From HGM13233 sp900762805 (lineage in GTDB: Bacteria; Bacillota; Clostridia; Oscillospirales; Ruminococcaceae): a DNA stretch of 64,000 nucleotides. Below, piece by piece: positions 7,917 through 16,611 of this stretch. Each line of letters begins with the position of its first letter. Positions within the stretch are counted from its first letter, which is position 1. The stretch lies in NCBI GenBank assembly GCA_937993755.1, contig CALKMA010000013.1:23644-87643 (forward strand), read 5' to 3'. The notes beneath the pieces are model-generated. The model was given only the letters and a program-made list of their open reading frames with translations. It made no database searches and was not told the origin of the DNA. Both the position numbers and the translations under genes were made by a program.

Positions 7917-9836
7917 CTATTCCTTTTCCATCGCGTCAAGCTCGCCGAGCCAGAGGACGGCCGAGGCGTCCGACGGCATACGCCAATCGCTGCGCGGCGA
8001 CAGCGAGACAGAGCCGGTCTTGGGGCCGTCCGGCATACAGGAGCGCTTGAACTGGTTGCGGAAGAAGCGGGTGTAGAACACGCGCAGCCACTTGAGCAGC
8101 TCGGCGCGGCTGTAAAGGCCGGCAAAGGCCCTTTCGGCGATCAGCATCAGGCGGCGCGGGGCGTAGAGCCAGCGCACCGTATAATAAAGGAAGAAATCGT
8201 GCAGGATATAGGGGCCGATGATGTCCTCGGTCAGCTGCACGATGCCGTCGCCGCTGCCCAGCAGCTCAGGGCTGATGGGGGTCTTGATGACATCCTCCGT
8301 TTCGGCCTCGATGCCGCCGAAGCGGGCGGCCGCATGGCGGATGATGTGGGCGATGAGCGTCTTGGGGACGGTGCAGTTGACATTGTACATCGACATATGG
8401 TCGCCGCCGTAGGTGCACCAGCCGAGCGCCGATTCCGACAGGTCGCCGGTGCCGATCACCAGCCCGCCCTCGGCGTTGGCGATGTCCATCAGCACCTGTG
8501 TGCGCTCACGCGCCTGCGCGTTTTCGTAGTGAACGCCGTGATCCGCCTCGGCGACGCCGAGATCATTGAGATGCTGGGTGACCGAGCGGGAGATGTCTAT
8601 GGTGCGGAAGTCGGCGCCGAGCTTGCGGCTCAGCTTTTCGGCGTTGCCGCGCGTGCGGCGGGTGGTGCCGAAGCAGGGCATGGTGACGGCGATGATGCCC
8701 TTGCGGTCAAGCCCCAGCTTGTCAAAGACGGCGGCCGTCACCAGCAGCGCCAGCGTGCTGTCCAGCCCGCCCGATACGCCGATGACCGCCTTTTTGGCGC
8801 CGATGTGCGCCATACGGGAGGAAAGGCCCTCGACCTGCATGGCGAACACAAGGGCGGCGCGGCGTTCGCGCTCGGCGATATCGGCCGGCACAAAGGGCAG
8901 CGGCTCAAACTCGCGGGTGAGCGGCGCGTTTTTGGGCGCGCCGTCAAACCAGACGGCGGTATAGCTCTGCTTGGGGGGATAGGGGCTGGCGGAGGATATC
9001 ATTTTGCGCCGCTCGCTCGCGATGCGCTCAACATCGATATCGGCGACAAGCGCCTCGCCGCAGAACAGCTCGCTTGCGGCCAGCTGCTTGCCCAGCTCGC
9101 AGACGATGCGGTGGCCGCCGAACACACAGTCGCCGGTGCTTTCGCCGCTGCCGCAGGAGCAGTAGAGATAGGCGCTCGTTGTTTTGGACGACATGACGTT
9201 GACCATCTGCAGGCGGTAGTCGGCCTTGGCCACAACATCATTGCTGGCCGAAAGGTTGACAAGGATGTTGGCGCCGGCCGCGGCATGATCGCCCGCCGGC
9301 GAGCGCGAGACCCAGATATCCTCACAGATCTCGGCGGCGAGCGTGAAGTCGGGCTGGAGACGGCTGCGGAACAGCAGGCGGGAGCCGAAGGGCACCTCGC
9401 GGCCCTCGATGCACACGGCGGTGTTTTCGGCAGGCGCTGGGGCGAACCAGCGCTTTTCGTTGAATTCGCCGTAGTTGGGCAGATGGACCTTCGGCACGAT
9501 GCCGATGACCGCGCCGTCAAACAGCACGGCGGCGACGTTGTAGAGGCAGCCGCCGTTGGCAAAGGGCAGGCCGACCAGCACCAGCATGTCGCGGCCGGCG
9601 GTGGCCCTGGCGATGCGCAGTGTCTCGCGCAGGGCAGCCCGCTGCAGAAGCGGCTGCATCAGCAGGTCGGCCGCCGTGTAGCCGGTGACGCCCAGCTCAG
9701 GGAATACGGCCAGGCCAGCGCCCAGCGCTTCGGCGCGGTCGAGGCACTCGATGGTGCGGTCAGCGTTATAGCGGCAGTCGGCCACCCGGACAGCGGGGGC
9801 AAAGAGTACAGATTTCACAAAACCGTTGTCAGTCAT
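7917..9836 (-). CDS. nadE: Glutamine-dependent NAD+ synthase
   Basis: 639-residue two-domain enzyme that amidates nicotinate adenine dinucleotide to NAD+, using glutamine. N-terminal nitrilase-type glutaminase with the triad visible in FPELGVTGY (Glu), PKVHLPNY (Lys) and AEICEDIW (Cys); C-terminal ATP-pyrophosphatase with GVSGGLDSTLALL (P-loop-like), followed by GTGDLSESALGW and GDHMSMYN. Length matches the long bacterial form. AAAGGATG precedes the ATG at a suitable distance. It is divergent from the two-component system. NAD salvage genes lie about 18 kb to the right, so both ends of the nicotinate route are in this window. Confidence 0.97.
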   Translation of the reverse strand: MTDNGFVKSVLFAPAVRVADCRYNADRTIECLDRAEALGAGLAVFPELGVTGYTAADLLMQPLLQRAALRETLRIARATAGRDMLVLVGLPFANGGCLYNVAAVLFDGAVIGIVPKVHLPNYGEFNEKRWFAPAPAENTAVCIEGREVPFGSRLLFRSRLQPDFTLAAEICEDIWVSRSPAGDHAAAGANILVNLSASNDVVAKADYRLQMVNVMSSKTTSAYLYCSCGSGESTGDCVFGGHRIVCELGKQLAASELFCGEALVADIDVERIASERRKMISSASPYPPKQSYTAVWFDGAPKNAPLTREFEPLPFVPADIAERERRAALVFAMQVEGLSSRMAHIGAKKAVIGVSGGLDSTLALLVTAAVFDKLGLDRKGIIAVTMPCFGTTRRTRGNAEKLSRKLGADFRTIDISRSVTQHLNDLGVAEADHGVHYENAQARERTQVLMDIANAEGGLVIGTGDLSESALGWCTYGGDHMSMYNVNCTVPKTLIAHIIRHAAARFGGIEAETEDVIKTPISPELLGSGDGIVQLTEDIIGPYILHDFFLYYTVRWLYAPRRLMLIAERAFAGLYSRAELLKWLRVFYTRFFRNQFKRSCMPDGPKTGSVSLSPRSDWRMPSDASAVLWLGELDAMEKE

Positions 9837-9868
9837 AACAGCGCATCCTTTACTAATATTATTTTTCT

Positions 9869-9874
9869 ATTATA
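9869..9874 (-). promoter_or_regulatory. -10 element for nadE
   Basis: TATAAT on the minus strand (plus strand ATTATA) 33 nt upstream of the nadE ATG, in the AT-rich divergent spacer. The -35 is weak. Confidence 0.45.
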
Positions 9875-9938
9875 CACGATTTTCGGGAATAAAGCTATGA
9901 TTTTCAGCTAAAACACACACAACGGCCGCAAAATGTCG

Positions 9939-9944
9939 TATAAT
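9939..9944 (+). promoter_or_regulatory. -10 element for the two-component operon
   Basis: TATAAT about 40 nt upstream of the response-regulator ATG. No good -35 is visible, which would suit an activated promoter. Confidence 0.4.
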
Positions 9945-9984
9945 ACCATTAAAGCAAATTCACAGAGGTCTGGAGGCGGAAGAT

Positions 9985-10665
9985 ATGGTGAAGATTCTGA
10001 TCGCGGACGATGAAGAGCAGATCCGCCGGATCGTGAAGAAATACGGCGAGTTTGAGGGCTATGAGGTCGCAGAGGCGGCCGACGGACTGGAGGCCGTGCG
10101 CCTCTGCCGGGAAAAGACCTTCGACGTTGTGATCCTTGATGTCATGATGCCGCAGCTCGACGGCTTCTCAGCCTGCCGCGAGATACGCAAGATGTGCCAA
10201 ACGCCCGTCATCATGCTGTCGGCCCGCGGCGAGGAGTACGACCGGCTGCACGGCTTTGATCTCGGCGCCGACGACTATGTTGTCAAGCCCTTTTCGCCCA
10301 AGGAGCTGATGATGCGTGTGGCGGCCATCCTCAAGCGCAGCGGCGCGGCGCCGGGGCGGCAGAAGGATGTTCGGAATTTCGGGGGGCTGTCGGTCGATCT
10401 GTCGGCCCGCACGGTGACGGTTGACGGCGAACGCCGCGAGCTGTCCCCCAAGGAGTTCGACCTGCTGGCCTGCCTCATCGAGAACAAGGGGATCGCGCTG
10501 ACGCGCGACCGGCTGCTCGACCATGTCTGGGGCTATGATTTCTTCGGCGACGGCCGCACGCTTGACACCCATATCAAGCTGCTGCGGCAGAAGATACGCC
10601 CGTATGACAATTATATCGTAACGCTGCGCGGCGTGGGGTATCGGTTCGATGAAAGCCAGAGGTAA
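9985..10665 (+). CDS. OmpR-family response regulator
   Basis: 226-residue DNA-binding response regulator. Receiver domain (1-115) with the acidic pair D8/D9, phosphoacceptor D52 in VVILDVMMPQLDGF, the Thr/Ser position in VIMLSARG and the Lys in VVKPF; C-terminal winged helix (about 130-222) with LSPKEFDLLACLIENKG and VTLRGVGYRFD. It is the first gene of an operon with the histidine kinase, whose start overlaps its end by 17 nt. The regulated process cannot be read from the sequence. Confidence 0.95.
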   Translation: MVKILIADDEEQIRRIVKKYGEFEGYEVAEAADGLEAVRLCREKTFDVVILDVMMPQLDGFSACREIRKMCQTPVIMLSARGEEYDRLHGFDLGADDYVVKPFSPKELMMRVAAILKRSGAAPGRQKDVRNFGGLSVDLSARTVTVDGERRELSPKEFDLLACLIENKGIALTRDRLLDHVWGYDFFGDGRTLDTHIKLLRQKIRPYDNYIVTLRGVGYRFDESQR

Positions 10666-12070
10666 GCTGCGCATCAAGACCCGCATCATGATCTGGATGG
10701 GGGCCTTCTGCCTGATCCTGCTGGTGCTGCTGTGGCTGCTGCTGTCGGTCTTTCTGAGCGACCTGTACAGCGCCGTCACGCGGCGCACGGCCGAGCGCAC
10801 GGCCGACGGCATCACCGAGATCATCCGCGAGGGCATCGACACGGCCGACGAGGCCGAGTACCGCGCGCAGCTCGGCGATATGTGCCTGATGCTCTGCCGC
10901 ATCGATGAGGGGCAGCTGACACTGCTGGTCAGCTACGAGGCCAAGCCCGACTGCGCCGTCCACAGCCTGACGCCCTTCGGGCGCTACCTTCTTTACGAGC
11001 AGGCGGTCAAGAACGGCGGGCGCTATACCGAGCGCATCGCCGCCGTCCCGCCCGACAAGGGGCTGCGGGTGCCCGACAGCATCCTCATCGTGGCGACGGC
11101 CGAGGGGCCGAACGGCGATTCTTATGTCTTTTATCTGAGCTGCGAGCTGGAGCCGGTGTCGGCGGCCGTCAAGACTGTCAATCTGGTGCTGCTGGTCATC
11201 GTGGCCGCCATGTTCCTGGCGGCGGTGGTGCTGGCGCCGGGCATCTCCGGGCGCATCTCCCGACCCATTACGCGGCTGACCGAGAACGCCAAGCAGCTGG
11301 CCAGCGGCGACTACACCGTCACCTTCGATACAGACGGCGACCGCGAGGTGGCCGAGCTGGGCGGCGCGCTCAACCACGCCGTGCAGCAGCTCTCGCAGGT
11401 CGATAAGCTGCGCACCGAGCTGGTGGCCAATATCTCCCACGATCTGCGCACGCCGCTTACGCTGATATCGGGCACGGCTGAGCTGATGCGCGACGTGCCG
11501 GGCGAGGACAACAGGGAGAATGCCCAGCTTATCATTGATGAGACGGGCCGGCTGTCGATGATCGTCAACGACGTGCTCGATCTCTCACGCATTCAGGCCG
11601 AGCAGCTTCGGATGGAGCGCTTTTCGCTGACCGACTGTGTGGCCGAAACGGCCGAGAGCTATTCGCGGCTGGGCGGCGTGCGGGTCGTATTCGAGCCGTC
11701 TGAAAACGCCGTGATCGAGGGCGACAGGGTCAAGGTGTCGCGCCTCTTTTCCAATCTGGTGGCAAACGCCGTCGAGCATACCGGCGCTGACCGGCTGGTG
11801 CATATCACCCAGACGGTGACGGCCGGCCATGTGCTGATCGCCGTCAAGGACAGCGGACCCGGCATCTCCGCCGACGAGCTGCCCCACCTGTTCGACAAAT
11901 ATTACAAGGGCAAGGGCGAAAACCTCAAGCGCCGCGGCACGGGGCTGGGGCTGGCCATCGTCAAGGCGGTGGCGCAGGCCCATCGGGCGCGCTTCGGCGT
12001 CAATTCGGGGGCCGACGGCAGCGAGTTCTGGGTCGAGTTCCGGCTGGACGGGGAGAGCGGCGCGCAATAA
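10649..12070 (+). CDS. Sensor histidine kinase
   Basis: 473-residue membrane kinase partner of the upstream regulator. Seen: TM1 (about 11-36), an extracellular sensor of about 140 residues without a recognised fold, TM2 (about 175-200), a HAMP linker (GRISRPITRLTENAKQL), the HisKA dimerisation helix with ISHDLRTPLTL (His autophosphorylation site) and a HATPase domain with N box (NLVANAVEHT), G1 (VKDSGPGI) and G2 (GTGLGLAIVKAV). Translational overlap with the regulator indicates a dedicated pair. Two hairpin elements follow the stop. Confidence 0.95.
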   Translation: MKARGKLRIKTRIMIWMGAFCLILLVLLWLLLSVFLSDLYSAVTRRTAERTADGITEIIREGIDTADEAEYRAQLGDMCLMLCRIDEGQLTLLVSYEAKPDCAVHSLTPFGRYLLYEQAVKNGGRYTERIAAVPPDKGLRVPDSILIVATAEGPNGDSYVFYLSCELEPVSAAVKTVNLVLLVIVAAMFLAAVVLAPGISGRISRPITRLTENAKQLASGDYTVTFDTDGDREVAELGGALNHAVQQLSQVDKLRTELVANISHDLRTPLTLISGTAELMRDVPGEDNRENAQLIIDETGRLSMIVNDVLDLSRIQAEQLRMERFSLTDCVAETAESYSRLGGVRVVFEPSENAVIEGDRVKVSRLFSNLVANAVEHTGADRLVHITQTVTAGHVLIAVKDSGPGISADELPHLFDKYYKGKGENLKRRGTGLGLAIVKAVAQAHRARFGVNSGADGSEFWVEFRLDGESGAQ

Positions 12071-12110
12071 ACGGGAAAGGCTGTCTGCGGGGCCGGGCGC
12101 GCAGTGGCGG

Positions 12111-12252
12111 AGACGCTGCCGGGCGCAGGCTGCAAAGCAGAAGCTTTATCAACGGCCTTGACCGGCCGGCTTTTCCGCGGGGCCGCGGGCGCGGCCTGCA
12201 AGCGGGAATATTATCGTCATTGCCGGCCTTGACCGGCCGGCTTTTCTGCGGG
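12111..12252. repeat. 71-bp tandem duplication carrying two terminator-like hairpins
   Basis: CGGCCTTGACCGGCCGGCTT occurs at 12153 and 12224, exactly 71 nt apart, within a longer degenerate repeat. In copy 2, GCCGGCC and GGCCGGC form a 7-bp stem with loop TTGACC followed by TTTT; copy 1 has the same stem with an AA mismatch at its base. The pair sits just after the histidine kinase stop. Confidence 0.7.
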
Positions 12253-12371
12253 ATCGCTGGCACGGCGCTTTTTCGGAAGAGCGGGAAGGCCGCCGTCAAG
12301 CCCGCCGGCGCAGAGGGTCGGAGGCAAAAGTGCGAACGGCATCCCCATGCGCCGCAAATGAAAACAGCATG

Positions 12372-12413
12372 AACAACGGCCCGTCCGGCGGAAAAGGCAG
12401 ACGGGCCGTTGTT
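12372..12413. terminator. Bidirectional terminator between the kinase and RING-protein genes
   Basis: 14-bp stem (12372-12385 with 12400-12413) and a 14-nt loop. ATTTGCTTTTT follows on the plus strand. It lies in the convergent gap between the histidine kinase (+) and the zinc-ribbon membrane protein (-). Confidence 0.8.
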
Positions 12414-12561
12414 ATTTGCTTTTTGGCGGGGAACGGCTGCTCAGGGGGCTGTCCCGCGCGGCGGGTGTGGCGGCAGCTCTTTACGGAGAACCGGCATAAT
12501 GTGCGGGCCTTTGCCGGAGCGCCGGGAAATCTGCCGGCCGCAGCCTTGCGGCGGGCGCCGC

Positions 12562-13581
12562 TCACATAAGAAGCATGACCCAGAACGATGAGAAGAGCAT
12601 CAGCCCGCCCGCGATGTAGGCGCCGATGCGGGAGGGGCCGGACTGCTTGCGGAGCCGCTGCTGGTATTCATCCTCGCTCCGGCTGCCGGCGCGCAGCTTT
12701 TTGAAGCGGCGCACGGATGAGCGGCGGAAAAACCAGACGGCGATGGCCGACAAAAGCAGGCGGAACACCAGAAAAACGATCGAGCTGATGTTGTAGATGG
12801 TGACCCAGCTCTCGATGGTGAGGCCGAGGAAGCTGCCGCTGTACAGGCCGTATTCGGTCATCAGAACGACGCCCATCGGCACCGAAACGAGCAGCTCGAC
12901 GATACCGGACAGAATGGCGGCCCACCAGACGCGGCGGTAGGCAAAGTAGATCTCCGGTACAAGGAAGGCCGAAACCATCGGCCAATTGAGGAAGGAGCCG
13001 GATTTTTTCTGGCGGTACATCTGCATGAGATAGAAGCGGGCGTTCTGGCCGATGGCCGTTTTCCAGTCGGCCACGGGGATATCATAGAGGCTGTCGCCGA
13101 TCTCCTTTTCAATGAGGTCGGGCTGCCCGAAGGAGGTCAGCAGGGGGACGCCCATGGACTGCACCGGCGCGCGCTGGCCGAGCGGACAGCCGCAAAAGGA
13201 GCAGAACGAGCTGCCGGGCTGATTTTCGCGCCCGCAGTTGGGACAGACCGGCTTCTGCTGGCCGCCGGCCTGCTCCGGCCGCTGCGGCTGATCGGGGCTG
13301 TCGCCGCCCGCGCCGTTTTCACCGAAGGGAAGCTCGAAAAAGGGCGGGAAAAGACCGCCCTCGTTTTCCGGCTGGGGCTGGGCGGGGGCTGGCTCCGGCT
13401 GCGCCGGCGCCGAGGGCTGCCAGTCGTAGCGGCCGTGCTCGGCCTCATGGGCGCAGTGACCCAGCTGGTTGTAGCAGGCACGGTGATGCGGCGCGCCGCA
13501 TTCGGGGCAGACGACGATATCATCCCCCTCTGCAAATTTCTTCTGGCAGACGGGGCAAACTTCATTCAAATAGTGAAACAT
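12562..13581 (-). CDS. Prokaryotic RING-type/zinc-ribbon membrane protein (DUF2628-like)
   Basis: 339-residue protein of unknown function. The N-terminus (about 1-45) has CPVCQKKF ... CPECGAPHHRACY, the Cys/His pattern of the prokaryotic RING finger family; a low-complexity Pro/Gln/Glu-rich linker follows; then a second zinc ribbon (CPNCGRENQPGSSFCSFCG, about 113-131); then a DUF2628-type membrane part with AFLVPEIYFAYRRVWWAAIL and three to four hydrophobic segments to the C-terminus. It is probably a cytoplasmic zinc module tethered to the membrane. AAAGGG precedes the ATG. It stands alone between convergent and unrelated genes. The family call is moderately sure; no function is proposed. 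Confidence 0.75.
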   Translation of the reverse strand: MFHYLNEVCPVCQKKFAEGDDIVVCPECGAPHHRACYNQLGHCAHEAEHGRYDWQPSAPAQPEPAPAQPQPENEGGLFPPFFELPFGENGAGGDSPDQPQRPEQAGGQQKPVCPNCGRENQPGSSFCSFCGCPLGQRAPVQSMGVPLLTSFGQPDLIEKEIGDSLYDIPVADWKTAIGQNARFYLMQMYRQKKSGSFLNWPMVSAFLVPEIYFAYRRVWWAAILSGIVELLVSVPMGVVLMTEYGLYSGSFLGLTIESWVTIYNISSIVFLVFRLLLSAIAVWFFRRSSVRRFKKLRAGSRSEDEYQQRLRKQSGPSRIGAYIAGGLMLFSSFWVMLLM

Positions 13582-13791
13582 GGGTGACCCTTTCTTTCAG
13601 GGAAACTTTCCCTATCGTAATGTATTATAATGGCAGCGCCGGAAAAGGTCAAGCGGCGGAGGCGACTTTCACAAAGAATTCAACGGGCGGACATGCGGCG
13701 GACACATTTTGAATTCCCGTCGGACGGGAAGCTCCAAAACGGCCCGCCATGCAGGCGGGCCGGCGGATAGACAAGGGCGGGCGGAAGGATT

Positions 13792-14109
13792 TTACCGGGT
13801 GATGCCATAGCCCAGAAAATCAGCCAGGCGGTCATCGTTGTAGATGAGAATGACGTGCTTGTACAAATGCTGCCAGCTTTTTCCCTTGTAAGGGGAAAAG
13901 GCCGTATGGAAAGGAAGATCGTTCCGGTAGTTCTGCGCCAGCTCCCAGGTAAAGCAATCGACCAGCTCATCCAATATGGCTGTGTCTGTAGGGGTGACGC
14001 CGTGCGCCGAAAAGATCTGTTCGACTTCGCCGCGCTGAGCCATCCGCTGCAGACGGCGGGCCGGAGGGGCGAGCCTATAGGCCGGCGTCGTCCTGAGGGC
14101 AGCCGGCAT
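13792..14109 (-). CDS. Hypothetical protein overlapping the DUF5131 gene
   Basis: 105 residues if started at the ATG inside the 3' end of the DUF5131 gene (14109), or 83 residues from the ATG at 14043; neither has a strong ribosome site, so coupled translation is likely. The last 80 residues look like a real soluble protein (TAILDELVDCFTWELAQNYR ... YKHVILIYNDDRLADFLGYG) with mixed acidic and aromatic composition unlike a shadow frame. I do not recognise the family. Same strand as, and overlapping, the DUF5131 gene, so a shared role is possible. Confidence 0.55.
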   Translation of the reverse strand: MPAALRTTPAYRLAPPARRLQRMAQRGEVEQIFSAHGVTPTDTAILDELVDCFTWELAQNYRNDLPFHTAFSPYKGKSWQHLYKHVILIYNDDRLADFLGYGITR

Positions 14110-14818
14110 AGTCGATGCCGGCGCGGCGGGCCTGCTCAGCCTGCCGTGCGCGGGGGATGCTGTAAAGGCGGCCGTCCTTGCGCAGACGGGCGCCCGTCTG
14201 CCGGAAGGTGAAGGGAACACCGAACTGCACACAGGTGTCGCGCATGGCCAGCACCCAGTCAAAATCGCATACGCGGGCGCCGGGGCCGCTCTCGCCGCCC
14301 ACCGAAACGCGGTCAACGGCGCCGGTGGCCAGCGCGGGGCTGAGATCGATATACGTCAGCAGCGGTTCACAGATGACGATGCGCTCCCGCAGCGGCGCGG
14401 CAGTGTAGATGGGCAGGCGTTCGGCGGCGCGGCGGCTGTTTTCGACGGTGCAGGCGATGGTGACATTGGGGTAGCCCGCGCCCCAGTCGGCCGGGATACA
14501 TTCATAGAAGCGCTCAATGCGCTTGGTGATAAAGAAAAAGTGAAGATCGTGCCGCTCACGCATGATGGCCCAGGCCTCAGGCCGCCAGCCGTCTGCCGCC
14601 TCATGAAAGAAGTCGGAGGAAAAGCAGGTGTAAACGGTGTCAGGGCCCTTCATGCGGTAGGCCCCAGCACGGTCGCGGGCGATCGGCGCGCCGAAGGCTG
14701 CCGTTTTCTGCACAACGGCGGCGCTGCGCCCGTGCTGCTCGTCGATGCGGTAAACATAGCAGTTGGCGCAGCCCTCACTGTAGCGGGTGCAGCCGTGCCA
14801 GGGGTTCCAGTTTGCCAT
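14075..14818 (-). CDS. DUF5131 (phage Gp37/Gp68-like) family protein
   Basis: 247-residue protein of the DUF5131 family, found in phages and bacteria. Seen: MANWNPWHGCTRYSEGCANC, which holds a C-x6-C-x2-C cluster near residues 10-20 resembling an iron-sulfur (radical-SAM-like) site; YTCFSSDFFHEAADGWR; FFFITKRIERF; and a VSVGGESGPGARVCDFDW block. The biochemical activity is not established. The start at 14818 follows GGAAGGAGGGCGC. A second small gene overlaps its 3' end. Confidence 0.85.
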   Translation of the reverse strand: MANWNPWHGCTRYSEGCANCYVYRIDEQHGRSAAVVQKTAAFGAPIARDRAGAYRMKGPDTVYTCFSSDFFHEAADGWRPEAWAIMRERHDLHFFFITKRIERFYECIPADWGAGYPNVTIACTVENSRRAAERLPIYTAAPLRERIVICEPLLTYIDLSPALATGAVDRVSVGGESGPGARVCDFDWVLAMRDTCVQFGVPFTFRQTGARLRKDGRLYSIPRARQAEQARRAGIDYAGCPQDDAGL

Positions 14819-14913
14819 AAGCGCCCTCCTTCCGGTCCCAACAGCACTATTGTAGCACAAAATTGGGAAAAAGACAGAAAAAACGGCACGGCACGGAGAC
14901 GACCGGACAGAAG

Positions 14914-14952
14914 AAGGGCTTGCCGCCCGCTCTTCACAGGCAGCAAGCCCTT
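14914..14952. terminator. Hairpin upstream of the DUF5131 gene
   Basis: 10-bp stem AAGGGCTTGC/GCAAGCCCTT (14914-14923 with 14943-14952), with CTTCTTC following on the minus strand. It may end transcripts arriving from the Crp-family gene to the right. The 14953-15414 spacer holds no gene. Confidence 0.45.
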
Positions 14953-15324
14953 TCAGTGGTCCGAACAATTTTTATCTGAAAATATTGTCTGACTTTTTGG
15001 GGTCACTTCAGTTTAACCGCTGCGGCTGATAACTGGCTTATGAACACTGTTCCTTTTGTCAGGCTTTTTGGGTCGCTTCCATTCGGCGCGGATCGTTTAA
15101 CGGTCAAAATGCACCGGTCCGGCGCGGCACGGGGGAGAGGGGACCGGAAAAGGAACCGATGCGGGCAGGAGCCTTTCGGGGCGCTGCCGGCCGGGGGATC
15201 CGCGCGTTTTCCCGGAAAGCGACCGTCGGCCCGATGTCTGCTGCGCGGCACACTGACCCGGCCAGGGGCGGAAACGGAGAAGGCTGCTTCACCGGCCTTC
15301 CGCACGCGGCAAAAATGCACCGCC

Positions 15325-15413
15325 CCGGCCCGGATCGGGCGGCGCACGCGATTTTCGCTGTTCCTGTGTGCACGGCGGAAAAAATCTCCGCACCGGCCCG
15401 GATCGGGCGGCGC
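15325..15413. repeat. 21-bp direct repeat pair
   Basis: An identical 21-mer beginning CCGGCCCGGATCGGG occurs at 15325-15345 and 15393-15413, 68 nt apart; the second copy ends two bases before the Crp-family stop codon. Confidence 0.7.
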
Positions 15414-15414
15414 G

Positions 15415-16011
15415 TCAGACCCCGCTGGCCTGCTGCAGGGCAGGGATATCGGCCAGCACGAAGTCGCGCTTTTCATAGTCGATGATATTTTCGTCGCGCA
15501 GGCGGGCCAGCTCGCGCACCAGCGCGCCCTTGGGACAGCCGAGGCAGGCGGCCAGCTGGCTGCGCGTCAGCGGCAGGCGGAAGCTGTCGCCCTCGCCGCC
15601 GTAGATGAGCAGCACGGCGGCCACGTCGCGCCGCAGTTCGGGGGTGTCGGGGGCGCGACAGCTGTCTGCCAGCAGCGCCAGCATATTGCGGGCCAGCGAT
15701 CGGTGGGCCGGACAGGCGTTCCGGCACAGGCCGACTGCCTGCTCCGCCGAAACCACGGCCAGCAGCGCGCCCGTCGAGGTGGGCACAGCAGCGCCGGAAA
15801 AGAGGGGAAAGCTGTCGCCCGGTCCGGCGATACCGCCCCCGCGCGGGGCGGCAAGGCCCTCCAGCAGCACGGCGGCGCCGTCCTGCGCCGACACGACGAA
15901 CCCGGTTTCGCTGCGCACAAAGGTGCAGCCGATGCAGCCGCACAGGCGGAAAAGTGCGCGGGGCGGCAGGCCGGAGAACAGCCGGCTGTTGAGCAGTGCG
16001 TCTCGCTTCAT
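15415..16011 (-). CDS. Crp/Fnr family transcriptional regulator
   Basis: 198-residue regulator: an effector-binding beta-barrel (about 10-120) and a C-terminal winged helix with LTRSQLAACLGCPKGALVRE as the helix-turn-helix. The N-terminal part has three Cys in GCIGC context (about residues 24-28 and nearby), so a redox or metal ligand is conceivable, but the exact Fnr four-Cys pattern is not seen. The start at 16011 is chosen because AAAGGAG lies before it; the frame is open further upstream without a ribosome site. Single gene; target unknown. Confidence 0.85.
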   Translation of the reverse strand: MKRDALLNSRLFSGLPPRALFRLCGCIGCTFVRSETGFVVSAQDGAAVLLEGLAAPRGGGIAGPGDSFPLFSGAAVPTSTGALLAVVSAEQAVGLCRNACPAHRSLARNMLALLADSCRAPDTPELRRDVAAVLLIYGGEGDSFRLPLTRSQLAACLGCPKGALVRELARLRDENIIDYEKRDFVLADIPALQQASGV

Positions 16012-16576
16012 AAGATCGTCTCCTTTTGGCAGGATATCCGGCCGCGGCCGGACACTGTCAGTTTTGGCTGCCGGCCGGCCGATTAAACGGGGAGTGCGGC
16101 AGAGCTGCGGGCAGAGGACCGGCCGCAAGGCCGTTTCCCGGCGGCTGCGCGGCGTCTTTTGCCCCGCCGCGGGGATGACGTATGATTTAAAACCTGTATC
16201 TGATACGGCATTGACCGCCTGCCGCATGACCGGCGCGCGGTCTGCCCGCTTTGGCGTGTCTTTCATTTCCGATATCGTTCTCCGGCGATCCTATGCGCGC
16301 ATGGCGCACCCTGCCGCTTCCCCCGCCAGTATCTTGGACCGTGTTCTGCGGCGCACGGAGAGCGGCCCGACCCGCCGCCCGTGCCTGATTCTGCCGCAAT
16401 GAAGCCGTCGTGCCGGCCGCCTTTTTCGGTCACAGGATGAGCGCCGCAGGGCCGCGGCGTCTGCCCGTCCCCCTTGTCCGCCGGTTCGAGGGGCCGCGCA
16501 CCGGGGGCCTTGCGGCTCGGCCGCCGCACACCAACCCCAAATTTACGTATCGGCTGCGGGCGCCTGCCTGTTGGAT

Positions 16577-16605
16577 TTGACTTTATAGGCAAAGTGTGCT
16601 ATTTT
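16577..16605 (+). promoter_or_regulatory. Promoter placed directly on the pdxK-like start codon
   Basis: TTGACT (16577-16582), a 17-nt spacer and TATTTT (16600-16605). The gene's ATG is at 16612, exactly where transcription should begin, and no ribosome site is present. The rest of the 16012-16576 spacer shows no gene. Confidence 0.65.
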
Positions 16606-16611
16606 ACGCAT

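Noticed and set aside
8199..9911. 570-codon open frame opposite nadE
   Set aside because: Antisense shadow of a GC-rich gene; composition is Gly/Ala/Asp/Val-rich low quality and there is no ribosome site.
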